From Pseudomonas viridiflava (lineage in GTDB: Bacteria; Pseudomonadota; Gammaproteobacteria; Pseudomonadales; Pseudomonadaceae), in contig NZ_LKEH01000043.1 in assembly GCF_001642795.1 (NCBI RefSeq), forward strand, positions 97,806-143,929: a DNA stretch of 46,124 bases, given 5' to 3'. Positions 1-8,209 of this stretch are shown piece by piece. The notes beneath the pieces were generated by a model, which was not told where the DNA came from, did not search any database, and saw only the letters and a list, made by a program, of their open reading frames with translations. Numbering within the stretch: the stretch's first letter is position 1; each line of letters begins with the position of its first letter. The position numbers were made by a program, and so were the translations under genes.

Positions 1-159
1 TCGAATCAGCGCCAGGACTCAGCCTTCACCCACGTCGCAATCGGCTGCGTCCGCACTATCGCGCAAAAAAGCACGGCAGTTCCGCTGTCTCACTGGATAG
101 CCAGATGACTTGTGTATAACGATGAGCGCTTCGCGTGGGCATGCGTCCCACGATACTCT

Positions 160-217
160 GCGCCACGTTCGAGAGCGGACGCGGAGCGTGCTGGATGCAG
201 CGAGCCATCGCTGCATC
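160..217. repeat. Palindromic interspersed repeat next to the uvrB 3' end
   Basis: This stretch contains a degenerate copy of the GGACGC-gga-GCGTCC motif found again near 11.6, 13.65 and 35.25 kb (here about 180-194, with one arm mismatched). It is followed by a perfect 9-bp inverted repeat, arms 194-202 and 209-217, loop 6. The second arm runs into the uvrB stop codon, so the hairpin could also end or protect the uvrB transcript. There is no T-tract. Bases 1-159 hold no gene I can support. Confidence 0.55.
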
Positions 218-2231
218 ACACCGTCAGCAAGCGCTCGCGCAGTTTGCCGATTTCGTCGCGCATCTGTGCTGCGGCCTCGAACTCCAGGTCGCGGGCCAGC
301 TGGTACATTTTCTCTTCCAATTGACGGATGCGCTTGGTGATTTCGCTGGGCGAGCGCAGTTCGTTTTCGTACTTGGCGTTTTCCTCGGCTGCCTTGGCCA
401 TGCCTTTGCGCTTCTTGCTGCGCGAGCCCGGCACGGTGGCGCCTTCCATGATATCGGCCACGTCCTTGAACACACCTTTTGGCGTGATGCCATGCTCAAG
501 GTTGAACGCGATCTGTTTTTCTCGACGACGTTCAGTCTCGTTGATCGCCCGCTCCATGGAGCCGGTGATCCGGTCGGCATACAGAATCGCCCGGCCATTG
601 AGGTTACGCGCCGCCCGACCGATGGTCTGGATCAACGAACGGTCGGAACGCAGGAAGCCTTCCTTGTCGGCATCGAGAATTGCCACCAGCGACACTTCCG
701 GCATGTCCAGACCTTCGCGCAGCAGGTTGATGCCCACCAGCACGTCAAAAGTGCCCAGACGCAGGTCACGAATGATCTCGACCCGCTCCACCGTGTCGAT
801 GTCCGAGTGCAGGTAACGCACCCGCACGCCATGGTCGCTGAGGTAATCGGTCAGATCCTCGGCCATGCGTTTGGTCAACGTGGTCACCAGCACCCGCTCG
901 TCGATGGAGGCACGCTTGTTGATTTCCGACAGCAGGTCATCGACCTGGGTCAGCGCCGGGCGAATCTCGATCTGCGGGTCCACCAGACCGGTCGGGCGCA
1001 CGACCTGCTCGACCACACGCCCGGCATGCTCGGCTTCGTACTTGCCGGGAGTCGCCGAAACGAAGATGGTCTGCGGGCTGACGTTCTCCCACTCTTCGAA
1101 ACGCATCGGCCTATTGTCCAGCGCCGATGGCAGCCGGAAACCGTACTCCACCAGGGTTTCCTTGCGTGAGCGGTCGCCTTTATACATGGCGCCGACCTGC
1201 GGCACGCTGACGTGGGACTCGTCGATCACCAGCAAGGCGTCCGGCGGCAGGTAGTCGTACAGTGTTGGCGGCGGCGCGCCTGTCGGACGGCCCGACAGGT
1301 AGCGTGAGTAGTTCTCGATACCATTGCAGTAGCCCAGCTCCAGAATCATCTCAAGGTCGAATCGGGTGCGCTGCTCCAGACGCTGGGCTTCGACCAGCTT
1401 GTTCTGGCTGCGCAGGTATTCCAGACGCTCACCAAGCTCGACCTTGATGCCTTCCATCGCGTCCAGCAGCGTTTCGCGGGGCGTGACGTAGTGGCTCTTG
1501 GGGTAAAAGGTGAAGCGCGGCAGCTTGCGAATCACCTCGCCGGTCAGCGGATCGAACGCCGACAGGCTCTCGACCTCGTCGTCGAACAGCTCGACGCGAA
1601 TCGCTTCCAGGTCCGATTCGGCCGGATAGATGTCGATCACATCGCCCCGCACCCGAAAGGTGGCGCGGGCAAAGTCCATGTCGTTGCGGGTGTATTGCAG
1701 GTCAGCCAGACGGCGCAGCAAGGCGCGCTGATCCAGTTTGTCGCCCCGGTCGATGTGCAAGACCATGCGCAGGTAGGTTTCGGGGCTGCCGAGACCATAA
1801 ATGCACGACACCGTGGTGACGATGATCGCGTCCTTGCGTTCCAGCAGTGCCTTGGTCGCGGACAGACGCATCTGCTCGATGTGGTCGTTGATCGACGCAT
1901 CCTTCTCGATGAAGGTGTCGGACGACGGCACATAGGCTTCCGGCTGGTAGTAGTCGTAGTACGAGACGAAATATTCGACGGCGTTGTTCGGAAAGAACGC
2001 CTTGAATTCGCCATACAACTGCGCCGCCAGGGTCTTGTTCGGCGCCAGCACCAGGGTCGGGCGCTGCACCTGAGAGATGACGTTGGCGATGCTGAACGTC
2101 TTGCCCGACCCCGTCACACCCAGCAGGGTCTGGTGCGCAAGTCCGGCGTCGATCCCTTCGACCAGTTGGCGAATGGCCTCGGGCTGATCACCAGCGGGCT
2201 CAAAACGGGTAACGAGCTGGAACTCGGACAT
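216..2231 (-). CDS. uvrB: UvrABC excinuclease subunit B (UvrB)
   Basis: UvrB is the damage-verification helicase subunit of nucleotide excision repair. It is loaded by UvrA, clamps the lesion strand and recruits UvrC for dual incision. The 671-residue product is full family length. Walker A GVTGSGKT lies at residues 38-45. The DNA-clamping beta-hairpin follows (YYDYYQPEAYVP, about residues 92-103), then the helicase DESH motif in LLVIDESHVS, the C-terminal helicase motif QTIGRAARN, and a C-terminal UVR motif (LARDLEFEAAAQMRDEI) that contacts UvrC. The ATG at 2231 follows AGAGGTAGG. No LexA-type CTG-N10-CAG box was found by eye upstream. It is transcribed away from the aminotransferase gene. 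Identity is certain. Confidence 0.98.
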   Translation of the reverse strand: MSEFQLVTRFEPAGDQPEAIRQLVEGIDAGLAHQTLLGVTGSGKTFSIANVISQVQRPTLVLAPNKTLAAQLYGEFKAFFPNNAVEYFVSYYDYYQPEAYVPSSDTFIEKDASINDHIEQMRLSATKALLERKDAIIVTTVSCIYGLGSPETYLRMVLHIDRGDKLDQRALLRRLADLQYTRNDMDFARATFRVRGDVIDIYPAESDLEAIRVELFDDEVESLSAFDPLTGEVIRKLPRFTFYPKSHYVTPRETLLDAMEGIKVELGERLEYLRSQNKLVEAQRLEQRTRFDLEMILELGYCNGIENYSRYLSGRPTGAPPPTLYDYLPPDALLVIDESHVSVPQVGAMYKGDRSRKETLVEYGFRLPSALDNRPMRFEEWENVSPQTIFVSATPGKYEAEHAGRVVEQVVRPTGLVDPQIEIRPALTQVDDLLSEINKRASIDERVLVTTLTKRMAEDLTDYLSDHGVRVRYLHSDIDTVERVEIIRDLRLGTFDVLVGINLLREGLDMPEVSLVAILDADKEGFLRSDRSLIQTIGRAARNLNGRAILYADRITGSMERAINETERRREKQIAFNLEHGITPKGVFKDVADIMEGATVPGSRSKKRKGMAKAAEENAKYENELRSPSEITKRIRQLEEKMYQLARDLEFEAAAQMRDEIGKLRERLLTV

Positions 2232-2616
2232 AACCTACCTCTTGAATTCGTTCGCGTCGGGGTTCGCGACAAGGACTCGTCTGCGCGGCCTGTACCGGCA
2301 ATGACGAAAACACCACCGACGACTCATCCCGTCAATGGGAGACGACGTGCGGCAGTGGCAGTGCTTGAAGTGATACACATTAAATGGAGACGTTTGCGCA
2401 TGTTTCAAGGCGCTCATTTCACCAGTGGCTACATCATTGAGGTTTCAACGGGACGAACGTTCTGCAAATAAACCGAAAAACCTTGAAAAAACCCGCCCTG
2501 CCCTGTCGCCCCTCAGGGGGATGCTCTTTATACTAGGTCCCCGTTTGTGCACCGCTTTGGCGCATTCGGCCGCGGCGTGCATACCCCTCCCTCCTTCATT
2601 CAGAGCTGCCGCAAAA
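2232..2616. other. Divergent intergenic region, uvrB / aminotransferase
   Basis: This 385-base gap between divergent genes must hold both promoters. The only element I can point to is TATACT at 2529-2534, a good -10 hexamer for the + strand gene. It is preceded by a short CCCCT-c-AGGGG palindrome at 2510-2520, and no convincing -35 lies at the right distance. No small gene is supported. The aminotransferase frame stays open upstream to 2425, but that extension does not look like protein. Confidence 0.4.
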
Positions 2617-3813
2617 ATGAGCCTCTTCTCCGCTGTCGAAATGGCGCCCCGCGATCCTATCCTGGGTATCAACGAAGCATTCAACGCCGACACCCGCACC
2701 ACCAAGGTCAACCTTGGTGTGGGCGTCTACTGTGACGAAGACGGGCGCATTCCTCTGCTGCGCGCAGTGGCCGAAGCCGAGAAGATCCGTGTTGCACAGC
2801 ACGCGCCACGTGGCTATTTGCCGATCGACGGTATTGCGGCCTACGACCTGGCCGTGCAGAAGCTGTTGCTGGGCGCCGACTCGCCATTGATCGCGTCGGG
2901 CCGTGTTCTGACCACCCAATCGGTCGGTGGCACTGGCGCGCTGAAGATCGGCGCAGACTTCCTCAAGCAACTGCTGCCCAACGCCGTTGTGGCCATCAGC
3001 GACCCGAGCTGGGAAAACCACCGTGCGCTGTTCGAAACCGCAGGCTTCCCGGTTCAGAACTATCGCTACTACGACGCTGCCTCCCACGACGTGAACCGTG
3101 GCGGCATGCTCGAAGACCTGAAAAACCTGCCTGACCATTCCGTGATCGTGCTGCACGCCTGCTGCCACAATCCAACCGGCGTCGACCTGAATCTGGAAGA
3201 CTGGAAAAAGGTCCTGGAAGTGGTCAAGGCCAAGGGTCACGTACCGTTTCTGGACATGGCCTATCAGGGTTTCGGCCAGGGTATTCAGGAAGACGCCATC
3301 GCCGTGCGCCTGTTCGCCGAGTCCGGCATGACCTTCTTCGCCTCCAGCTCGTTCTCCAAGTCGCTGTCGCTGTACGGCGAGCGCGTCGGTGCGCTGTCGA
3401 TCATCACTGAATCGAAAGAAGAGACCGCCCGCGTGCTGTCCCAGGTCAAGCGTGTGATCCGCACCAACTATTCCAACCCGCCGACCCACGGCGCAATCAT
3501 CTCCGCGGCCGTGCTCAACGACCCGGCGCTGCGTGCCATGTGGGAAGAGGAATTGGGCGAAATGCGTGTGAGGATCCAGGGCATGCGCAAGGCGATGGTC
3601 GAGCGTCTGGCCGACAACCCGGCCGGTCAGGACTTCAGCTTCGTCGGCCGTCAGTGCGGCATGTTCTCCTACTCCGGCCTGACCGCCGAACAGGCCCAGC
3701 GCCTGCGCAGCGAGTTCGGCATCTATGCGCTGGACACCGGTCGTATCTGTGTCGCGGCGTTGAACCAGAAAAACATCGACGCTGTGTGCGACGCGATCAA
3801 GAAGGTGTTGTAA
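2617..3813 (+). CDS. Aromatic/aspartate aminotransferase, class I (TyrB-like)
   Basis: This is a PLP-dependent fold-type I aminotransferase that moves amino groups between aspartate, tyrosine or phenylalanine and 2-oxoglutarate in the cytoplasm. The 398-residue product has the usual landmarks: LGVGVYCDEDG near residue 33, the HNPTG motif at about 184-188, the PLP-contacting Asp in FLDMAYQG (about 211-218) and the Schiff-base lysine K248 in SSFSKSLSLYGERVG. The frame is open 64 codons further upstream, but family homology begins at MSLFSAVEMAPRDPI, so I chose the ATG at 2617. No strong Shine-Dalgarno is visible there. It stands alone, followed by a repeat element. The split between TyrB and AspC specificity cannot be decided by eye, so no symbol is given. 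Confidence 0.93.
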   Translation: MSLFSAVEMAPRDPILGINEAFNADTRTTKVNLGVGVYCDEDGRIPLLRAVAEAEKIRVAQHAPRGYLPIDGIAAYDLAVQKLLLGADSPLIASGRVLTTQSVGGTGALKIGADFLKQLLPNAVVAISDPSWENHRALFETAGFPVQNYRYYDAASHDVNRGGMLEDLKNLPDHSVIVLHACCHNPTGVDLNLEDWKKVLEVVKAKGHVPFLDMAYQGFGQGIQEDAIAVRLFAESGMTFFASSSFSKSLSLYGERVGALSIITESKEETARVLSQVKRVIRTNYSNPPTHGAIISAAVLNDPALRAMWEEELGEMRVRIQGMRKAMVERLADNPAGQDFSFVGRQCGMFSYSGLTAEQAQRLRSEFGIYALDTGRICVAALNQKNIDAVCDAIKKVL

Positions 3814-3866
3814 GAGGGAACCGACAATGCTCACTCCGCGTGAGCATGCATCCTGTAACGCGCTGC

Positions 3867-4030
3867 GTCACAATTGGCACAGATTGTGGGCTCAGTGAGC
3901 CGAGCGCCCGGTTCAGGTCACCTTTGCGCCCTTACGGCGCGCTACTTTGGGGGACCAAAGTAGCCAAAGTCCTTCGCTCCGGTTCCGGCCCCGGCTTCGC
4001 CGCGGTTCCTTCGTCCTGATCGTGCCCAGT
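3867..4030. repeat. Interspersed repeat, long form, copy 1
   Basis: This element starts with a module around CACAGATTG and CTCAGTGAGCCGAGCGC and continues with CTACTTTGGGGGACCAAAGTAG, itself a hairpin, and a Pro/Ala-codon-like tail (TTCGCTCCGGTTCCGGCC). The same order of modules recurs at 46005-46124. The opening module alone recurs at 13568-13600. It lies between the aminotransferase and the small gene at 4131. Open frames across it are low-complexity and are judged spurious. Confidence 0.75.
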
Positions 4031-4081
4031 CAGCCCGCTCATACCACTCGGCAATCCGATCGAACGATCCCTCTTCCCCGC

Positions 4082-4126
4082 ACCTCGAAAGTCTGTCAGC
4101 CATTTTTTGAAGCAGACTTTCGAGGT
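4082..4126 (+). promoter_or_regulatory. 14-bp inverted repeat covering the ribosome-binding site of the gene at 4131
   Basis: The arms ACCTCGAAAGTCTG (4082-4095) and CAGACTTTCGAGGT (4113-4126) are perfectly complementary, with a 17-base loop. The right arm contains GAGGT (4122-4126), the only Shine-Dalgarno-like sequence before the ATG at 4131. In RNA the stem would hide it. It could be a translation-control hairpin, a protein-binding operator or a terminator of upstream transcription. The sequence alone does not decide. Confidence 0.55.
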
Positions 4127-4130
4127 ATTC

Positions 4131-4433
4131 ATGTCTACCGAACCGCAACGGCAAAAAGAACAGGCACCCGGTCAGCACACGCCTCCGGACCAGGGCACGG
4201 AACGCAACGATCCGGCCATCGATCCGCAGGAGCCGGATGCTGTGCCGGATTCGAGCGGGCATGATGGTCAACGTCAGAATCAACAGCAAAGTCAGAGCCA
4301 GAGCCAATCGCAAGGATCGTCTGAAAAAAGTGCCTACGTGCCTGACTATGAGCCGCAGGAAAAGCCCCGGACTCAACGCAATCATCAGCCGACTCAGGGC
4401 GTTGATGCAGACATCGATACTCAGGGCGGCTGA
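4131..4433 (+). CDS. Small hydrophilic, probably disordered hypothetical protein
   Basis: The frame encodes 100 residues dominated by Gln, Ser, Pro, Asp and Glu, including a short Gln/Ser repeat run (QQQSQSQSQSQGSS) in the middle. There is no signal peptide, membrane segment, cysteine or recognisable domain, so it is predicted intrinsically disordered. I do not recognise the family. The ATG at 4131 is chosen because GAGGT sits just upstream. An ATG at 4107 in the same frame lies inside the loop of the inverted repeat and lacks a binding site. It converges on pvdQ with a hairpin between them. It may be a stress-type small protein, but this is not supported. Confidence 0.6.
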   Translation: MSTEPQRQKEQAPGQHTPPDQGTERNDPAIDPQEPDAVPDSSGHDGQRQNQQQSQSQSQSQGSSEKSAYVPDYEPQEKPRTQRNHQPTQGVDADIDTQGG

Positions 4434-4454
4434 AACCTCGTAATCACCAAGTGA

Positions 4455-4474
4455 ATTGGGCCATGTGGCCCAAT
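4455..4474. terminator. Hairpin between convergent genes (possible bidirectional terminator)
   Basis: Arms ATTGGGCC (4455-4462) and GGCCCAAT (4467-4474) enclose the tetraloop ATGT. The stem extends outward with GTG/CAC across a one-base bulge. It lies between the stop of the small + strand gene (4433) and the stop of pvdQ (4491 on the - strand), where a terminator for either is expected. There is no clear T-tract on either side. Confidence 0.5.
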
Positions 4475-4490
4475 CACTGCTTCAGCCTGA

Positions 4491-6839
4491 TCAGCGTACG
4501 GACGGAGAAAGCTGCTCTTTGATTTCCTGCACCTGATACGCCGGATCAGCCTTGATCTGCTGCTCGGTGAACGGCAAGTCAGCCCACTGCTTGTTAGAGA
4601 ACGCCTCGGTTTGATCCCGCGAATGGGCCGACTGCGGATTGCTCGATTCGGAGAACGCCAGTAATCCCTTGGCCTGCGGTCCATTTTCGTCGAATGTCAC
4701 CACTTGCAGGTAGCTGGTGCCGCTGACTACTTCGCGCTTGCCATCCTTGCCCGCCACTGTCTGCATGGCGTTGTAGACGCCCAGTGCTGCGGGACCGCCG
4801 TGGATCGGAACCGGTACACCGCTTTGGCTCGATACCTGAATATCACCCCAGGTCGTCTTCGCCGTCAGGCCTGTCTTGCTCACCTCGTCCTGCGCCGTCA
4901 GCATCGCAGCGCGTAACGCCGTGGCGACTTCCGGGTACTCGATAGCCAGACCACGGGGCGTGTGAATCGGGTCCTTGGCGTCGAACGCCACCCGCCAGCG
5001 CGAGCCGACGGACTGCATCGCGGCCATGATTTTCTGGAAGTACACGAAGCCCAAACCACTGCTCACGTCGACCCGACCGTCCCAGGCTTTCAATGCCGTG
5101 CACAGCGGTGCCAGGCGCTTTTCATCATCACCCAGTCCCGTCGCACAGAACTGCAAAAGATCCGGCAACACCTGCCCGGCCTGATACACCTCGTTGTCCA
5201 TCACCATGGCCTGCAGGTTCTCGACGCTGACCTTACCCAACTGCTGCAGTTTGCCGAGTCGATCCAGCGCAAAACGCGCACGCAGCCCGAGCGGCTGGCC
5301 TTCCTGACTGATCAGCGGCGAAAAGTTTTTCTGCGGTACCGCCGGATTGACCATCCAGGCCGAGTCATTGGAATGCTGCACAAAGTCGGTCCGCAGCAGT
5401 TGCGGCTGACGCGATGACGGATAGATGCCGGGTTGCGCTGCCTCGGGCGCGATGTCCCAGTTACAGTCGCTGCGCGAACCGTCGAGGATGATCAGCTCGG
5501 TGCCGATACGCGGGTCACTGCACTTGGCGAGCTTGACCGCATCCACATTCGGCACCACCGACAGGTTCATGTACAGCGCCTGCCCCTTGGCATCGACCGC
5601 CACGGTGTTCACCCATGGGATGCCCTGAATGCTGCGCACCGAATCCTGAAACGCCTTGAGGTTTTTCGCCTGATCCATGGCGTACCACTGTTGCAGCACG
5701 CGGTCATTCTTGAGGTTCGCGTCGCGCAGGCTGAAGGCGTACTTGTCGTCCCAGTCCATCCTGCCCGGCCATTGCACCACAGGGCCGAATTTCGACGAAT
5801 AGATCGTGCGGGTTACAGGCTTGATGCTGCCGTCCGCCTGTTTCGCCTCGACACTCACCTGTTGCTTGCCCATCGCCACTGATTTGCCGTCGAGCATGTA
5901 ACGCGTCGAATCCCTGGGGTCAAGCGTCAGTCGATGCAGCGTGAAGTGTTTGGACGTATCGACAGTGTGGGTCCAGGCCAAGTGCTGGTTGAAGCCGATG
6001 TTGATCAGCGGCAGACCCGGCAACGCAGCACCCATCACGTCCAGTTTGCCGGGAATGGTCAGGTGCATCTGGTAGAAACGCATGCCACCGCCCCACGGAA
6101 AATGCGGGTTGGCCAGCAACATGCCGCGTCCGTTGGCAGACAGTTCGCGTCCTATCGCCACTGCATTGCTGCCACGCTCCAGCGCAAATTGTTCATTGCG
6201 CGCGGCGGCCAGTTGCAGGGCTTCACGCTGCTCGCTCTGCAACCCGGCCTGAGCACCCGCTTGCGGCGGTCTGGCACCAGCCAGCGCTTCAGTGAACTGC
6301 CCCACGCCACCCTCGACCAGCAATCGGCGGGTCAGGCGCACCAGATCGTCGGTACTGATCGGTCGTACCCATTCGGCGGCGCAGGCTGTGGGCAGACCTT
6401 TGGCATTCTGCTCGTCCAGCGAGCGGTTATAGCCAGCCGCGTAACCCTGCATCAATTGACGAATCTCGGGCGGCTGGGCCTTCCAGAAATCCGCGAGTGC
6501 TTCAGGCGTGTTCAACCATTTGAACAGCAGGTCGCTGGCCATATTGTTGCGCTGTTCGAGGGTCGCCTTGTTCGGCCCGAAATAGCGGGAGCGCTCGCCA
6601 TTGACCGTGACGATCTCGCTCGCCAGTAGGCACAGGTTGTCCTGGGCATAGGCGTAACCGATGCCATAACCCAGCCCGCACTCGTCAGCAGCCACAATAT
6701 GCGGCACGCCAAATGTCGTGCGACGCACCTGCGCCGAGGCGTTCTGATGCTCGGGGGCAATCAGTGCCTGGGCGGGCAAAACCAGCCCGAACGACAGACC
6801 CGCGACAAGGAAACCGGACAACGGCCTGGACATGATCAT
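4491..6839 (-). CDS. pvdQ: PvdQ/HacA acylase (Ntn-hydrolase, penicillin-amidase family)
   Basis: PvdQ is a periplasmic N-terminal-nucleophile acylase. It removes the fatty acyl chain from the pyoverdine precursor and can also cleave long-chain acyl-homoserine lactones; the P. syringae orthologue is called HacA. The 782-residue precursor has a signal peptide ending near ALA (residues 24-27), an alpha chain with FGVPHIVAADECGLGYGIGYAYAQDN (given in part: FGVPHI at 43-48, GYGIGYAYAQDN at 57-68), then the autocleavage site G223/S224 in ERGSNAVAIG, which frees the catalytic Ser224. HTVDTSKHF and NDSAWMVNP of the beta chain follow. It resembles P. aeruginosa PvdQ along its whole length as I recall it. 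The start at 6839 follows GAGGTGAAGTCAGC; a second in-frame ATG is two codons later. A PvdS-type promoter motif lies upstream, back-to-back with that of pvdR. Confidence 0.94.
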   Translation of the reverse strand: MIMSRPLSGFLVAGLSFGLVLPAQALIAPEHQNASAQVRRTTFGVPHIVAADECGLGYGIGYAYAQDNLCLLASEIVTVNGERSRYFGPNKATLEQRNNMASDLLFKWLNTPEALADFWKAQPPEIRQLMQGYAAGYNRSLDEQNAKGLPTACAAEWVRPISTDDLVRLTRRLLVEGGVGQFTEALAGARPPQAGAQAGLQSEQREALQLAAARNEQFALERGSNAVAIGRELSANGRGMLLANPHFPWGGGMRFYQMHLTIPGKLDVMGAALPGLPLINIGFNQHLAWTHTVDTSKHFTLHRLTLDPRDSTRYMLDGKSVAMGKQQVSVEAKQADGSIKPVTRTIYSSKFGPVVQWPGRMDWDDKYAFSLRDANLKNDRVLQQWYAMDQAKNLKAFQDSVRSIQGIPWVNTVAVDAKGQALYMNLSVVPNVDAVKLAKCSDPRIGTELIILDGSRSDCNWDIAPEAAQPGIYPSSRQPQLLRTDFVQHSNDSAWMVNPAVPQKNFSPLISQEGQPLGLRARFALDRLGKLQQLGKVSVENLQAMVMDNEVYQAGQVLPDLLQFCATGLGDDEKRLAPLCTALKAWDGRVDVSSGLGFVYFQKIMAAMQSVGSRWRVAFDAKDPIHTPRGLAIEYPEVATALRAAMLTAQDEVSKTGLTAKTTWGDIQVSSQSGVPVPIHGGPAALGVYNAMQTVAGKDGKREVVSGTSYLQVVTFDENGPQAKGLLAFSESSNPQSAHSRDQTEAFSNKQWADLPFTEQQIKADPAYQVQEIKEQLSPSVR

Positions 6840-6896
6840 GCTGACTTCACCTCGAAAGGAAAACGGAACACGGCTGGAATGAGCCGCTCCCCTTAA

Positions 6897-6919
6897 ACGA
6901 TTCGGCAGAACAAAATTTA
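6897..6919 (-). promoter_or_regulatory. PvdS (IS-box) promoter motif for pvdQ
   Basis: On the minus strand this reads TAAAT-N15-CGT, with the TAAAT complement at 6915-6919 and the CGT complement at 6897-6899, 58 bases upstream of the pvdQ ATG. The accepted iron-starvation sigma factor box is TAAAT-N16-CGT, so the spacer is one base short. Position and gene content support it. Confidence 0.6.
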
Positions 6920-6947
6920 GTGAACAAAGCCAATTAATTGACAGCGC

Positions 6948-6971
6948 TAAATTCCGCCGCACTCCCCTCGT
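6948..6971 (+). promoter_or_regulatory. PvdS (IS-box) promoter motif for pvdRT-opmQ
   Basis: An exact TAAAT-N16-CGT (TAAAT 6948-6952, CGT 6969-6971) stands 65 bases before the pvdR ATG. This is the consensus for the extracytoplasmic sigma factor PvdS, active under iron starvation. It lies back-to-back with the pvdQ motif, giving a divergent iron-starvation promoter pair. Confidence 0.78.
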
Positions 6972-7036
6972 CTTAATGACAGCCCCAGTAGCCGTCGCCC
7001 GTCGACCGGCCGATTTTTTCCAGGCAGGAACCCTGC

Positions 7037-8209
7037 ATGAAACGCTCTCGACTCCCTCGACGCACTGTCCTCGCGGCACTGTGCCTGTTTCCGGTCATTG
7101 CCTTGTGCGCGTGGCAGATCCTGCCGGGCGACCACAACAGGACGCCTACCGTCACCGTCACGCGCAGCAGCATTGAAAACAGCGTGACGGCGCTGGGCAC
7201 GCTGCAACCGCGCAGTTATGTAGACGTGGGCTCGCAGGCAACCGGGCAGATCATGAAGATCCATGTGCAGGTGGGTGATCAGGTCAAGGAAGGTCAACTG
7301 TTGGTCGAGATCGATCCGTCCACGCAAAAAGCCAGGCTCGATGCAGCGCGCTACGCCATCGACAACCTCAAGGCCCAGCTTCAGGAGCAGCGCGCGCTGC
7401 ACGAACTGGCGCAGCAGAAGCAGCAACGTCAGCAACGTCTGGCGGCCGGAGGTGCGACACGGGCCGAAGACGTGCAGGCGGCCGAGTCCGAGTTTCGCGC
7501 TACTCAGGCCAGGGTCGACATGTTCAAGGCGCAGATCCTTGAAGCCCAGGCGGCGTTGCGCAGTGACGAGGCCGCGCTGGGCTACACCCGCATCTACGCG
7601 CCCATGAGCGGCACGGTGGTCGCGCTGGACGCCCGCGAAGGCCAGACCCTCAATGCACAGCAACAGACCCCGCTGATCCTGCGCATCGCCCGCCTGTCGC
7701 CGATGACGGTGTGGGCCGAAGTGTCCGAAGCCGACATCGGCCATGTGAAACCGGGCATGAGCGCTTACTTCACGACCCTGAGCGGCGGCAGTCGGCGCTG
7801 GAAAAGCACCGTACGGCAGATCCTGCCCGTGCCACCCAAACCTCTGGAGCAGGCCAATCAGGGCGGCGGCAGCCCGAGCAGTTCGCGCAAGAACGGCGGC
7901 GGCCGAGTGGTGCTGTACACCGTGCTGCTGGACGTCGACAACGACGATCAGGCGCTGATGGCCGAGATGACGGCGCAGATCTTTTTCGTTGCAGGCAGCG
8001 CGCAGAACACCCTGACCGCGCCGCTGTCAGCGTTGAAAAACGGTACGCAAGGCGATCTGCAGACCGCGCAGGTGCTGACCGCCAGCGGCGAAGTGCAGAA
8101 CCGTCAGGTGCGCACCGGGATCAGCGACCGTCTACGAGTGCAGATCCTTGACGGTCTGGAAGAAGGCGACCGCCTTCTGATGCCCTCCGCGCCTGGCAGC
8201 GGAGGCTGA
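7037..8209 (+). CDS. pvdR: PvdR, periplasmic adaptor of the PvdRT-OpmQ pump
   Basis: This is a membrane-fusion (HlyD/MacA-type) adaptor that links the PvdT ABC transporter to the OpmQ outer-membrane channel for export and recycling of pyoverdine. The 390-residue protein has an N-terminal membrane anchor (about residues 9-25) and a biotinyl-lipoyl-like half (VGDQVKEGQLLVEIDPST, about 80-97). A long Gln-rich alpha-hairpin follows at about 100-175, then the second lipoyl half (IYAPMSGTVVALDAREGQTL) and beta-barrel regions. A Gly/Ser-rich insert (NQGGGSPSSSRKNGGG) lies near residues 274-289. The ATG at 7037 follows CAGGAA. The stop abuts the pvdT ATG with no gap. MacA is the general homologue; the neighbours fix it as PvdR. 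Confidence 0.93.
   Translation: MKRSRLPRRTVLAALCLFPVIALCAWQILPGDHNRTPTVTVTRSSIENSVTALGTLQPRSYVDVGSQATGQIMKIHVQVGDQVKEGQLLVEIDPSTQKARLDAARYAIDNLKAQLQEQRALHELAQQKQQRQQRLAAGGATRAEDVQAAESEFRATQARVDMFKAQILEAQAALRSDEAALGYTRIYAPMSGTVVALDAREGQTLNAQQQTPLILRIARLSPMTVWAEVSEADIGHVKPGMSAYFTTLSGGSRRWKSTVRQILPVPPKPLEQANQGGGSPSSSRKNGGGRVVLYTVLLDVDNDDQALMAEMTAQIFFVAGSAQNTLTAPLSALKNGTQGDLQTAQVLTASGEVQNRQVRTGISDRLRVQILDGLEEGDRLLMPSAPGSGG

Noticed and set aside
19..219. 66-codon - strand frame at the window start
   Set aside because: It encodes TLRVRSRTWRR-type sequence that recurs in the frame over the repeat at 13.5-13.7 kb, so it is repeat-derived.
135..1169. Long + strand open frame opposite uvrB
   Set aside because: It is the complement of the certain uvrB gene. 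High GC at third positions produces long antisense frames; the product has no domain.
2232..2460. LexA box for uvrB
   Set aside because: No CTG-N10-CAG palindrome of acceptable quality was found by eye in the upstream region.
1491..2471. Second + strand open frame opposite uvrB
   Set aside because: Same cause; low-complexity His/Arg/Gln-rich translation and no ribosome-binding site.
2596..3834. Long - strand open frame opposite the aminotransferase gene
   Set aside because: The + strand gene has complete PLP-enzyme motifs; the opposite frame has none.
3867..4130. Short open frames across the repeat at 3.9 kb
   Set aside because: They are low-complexity translations of the repeat, with no start signal of their own.
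4250..4330. Tandem-looking CAGAGC/CAG repeats as a microsatellite or CRISPR
   Set aside because: It is the Gln/Ser-coding run inside the small gene at 4131; units are short and not separated by spacers.
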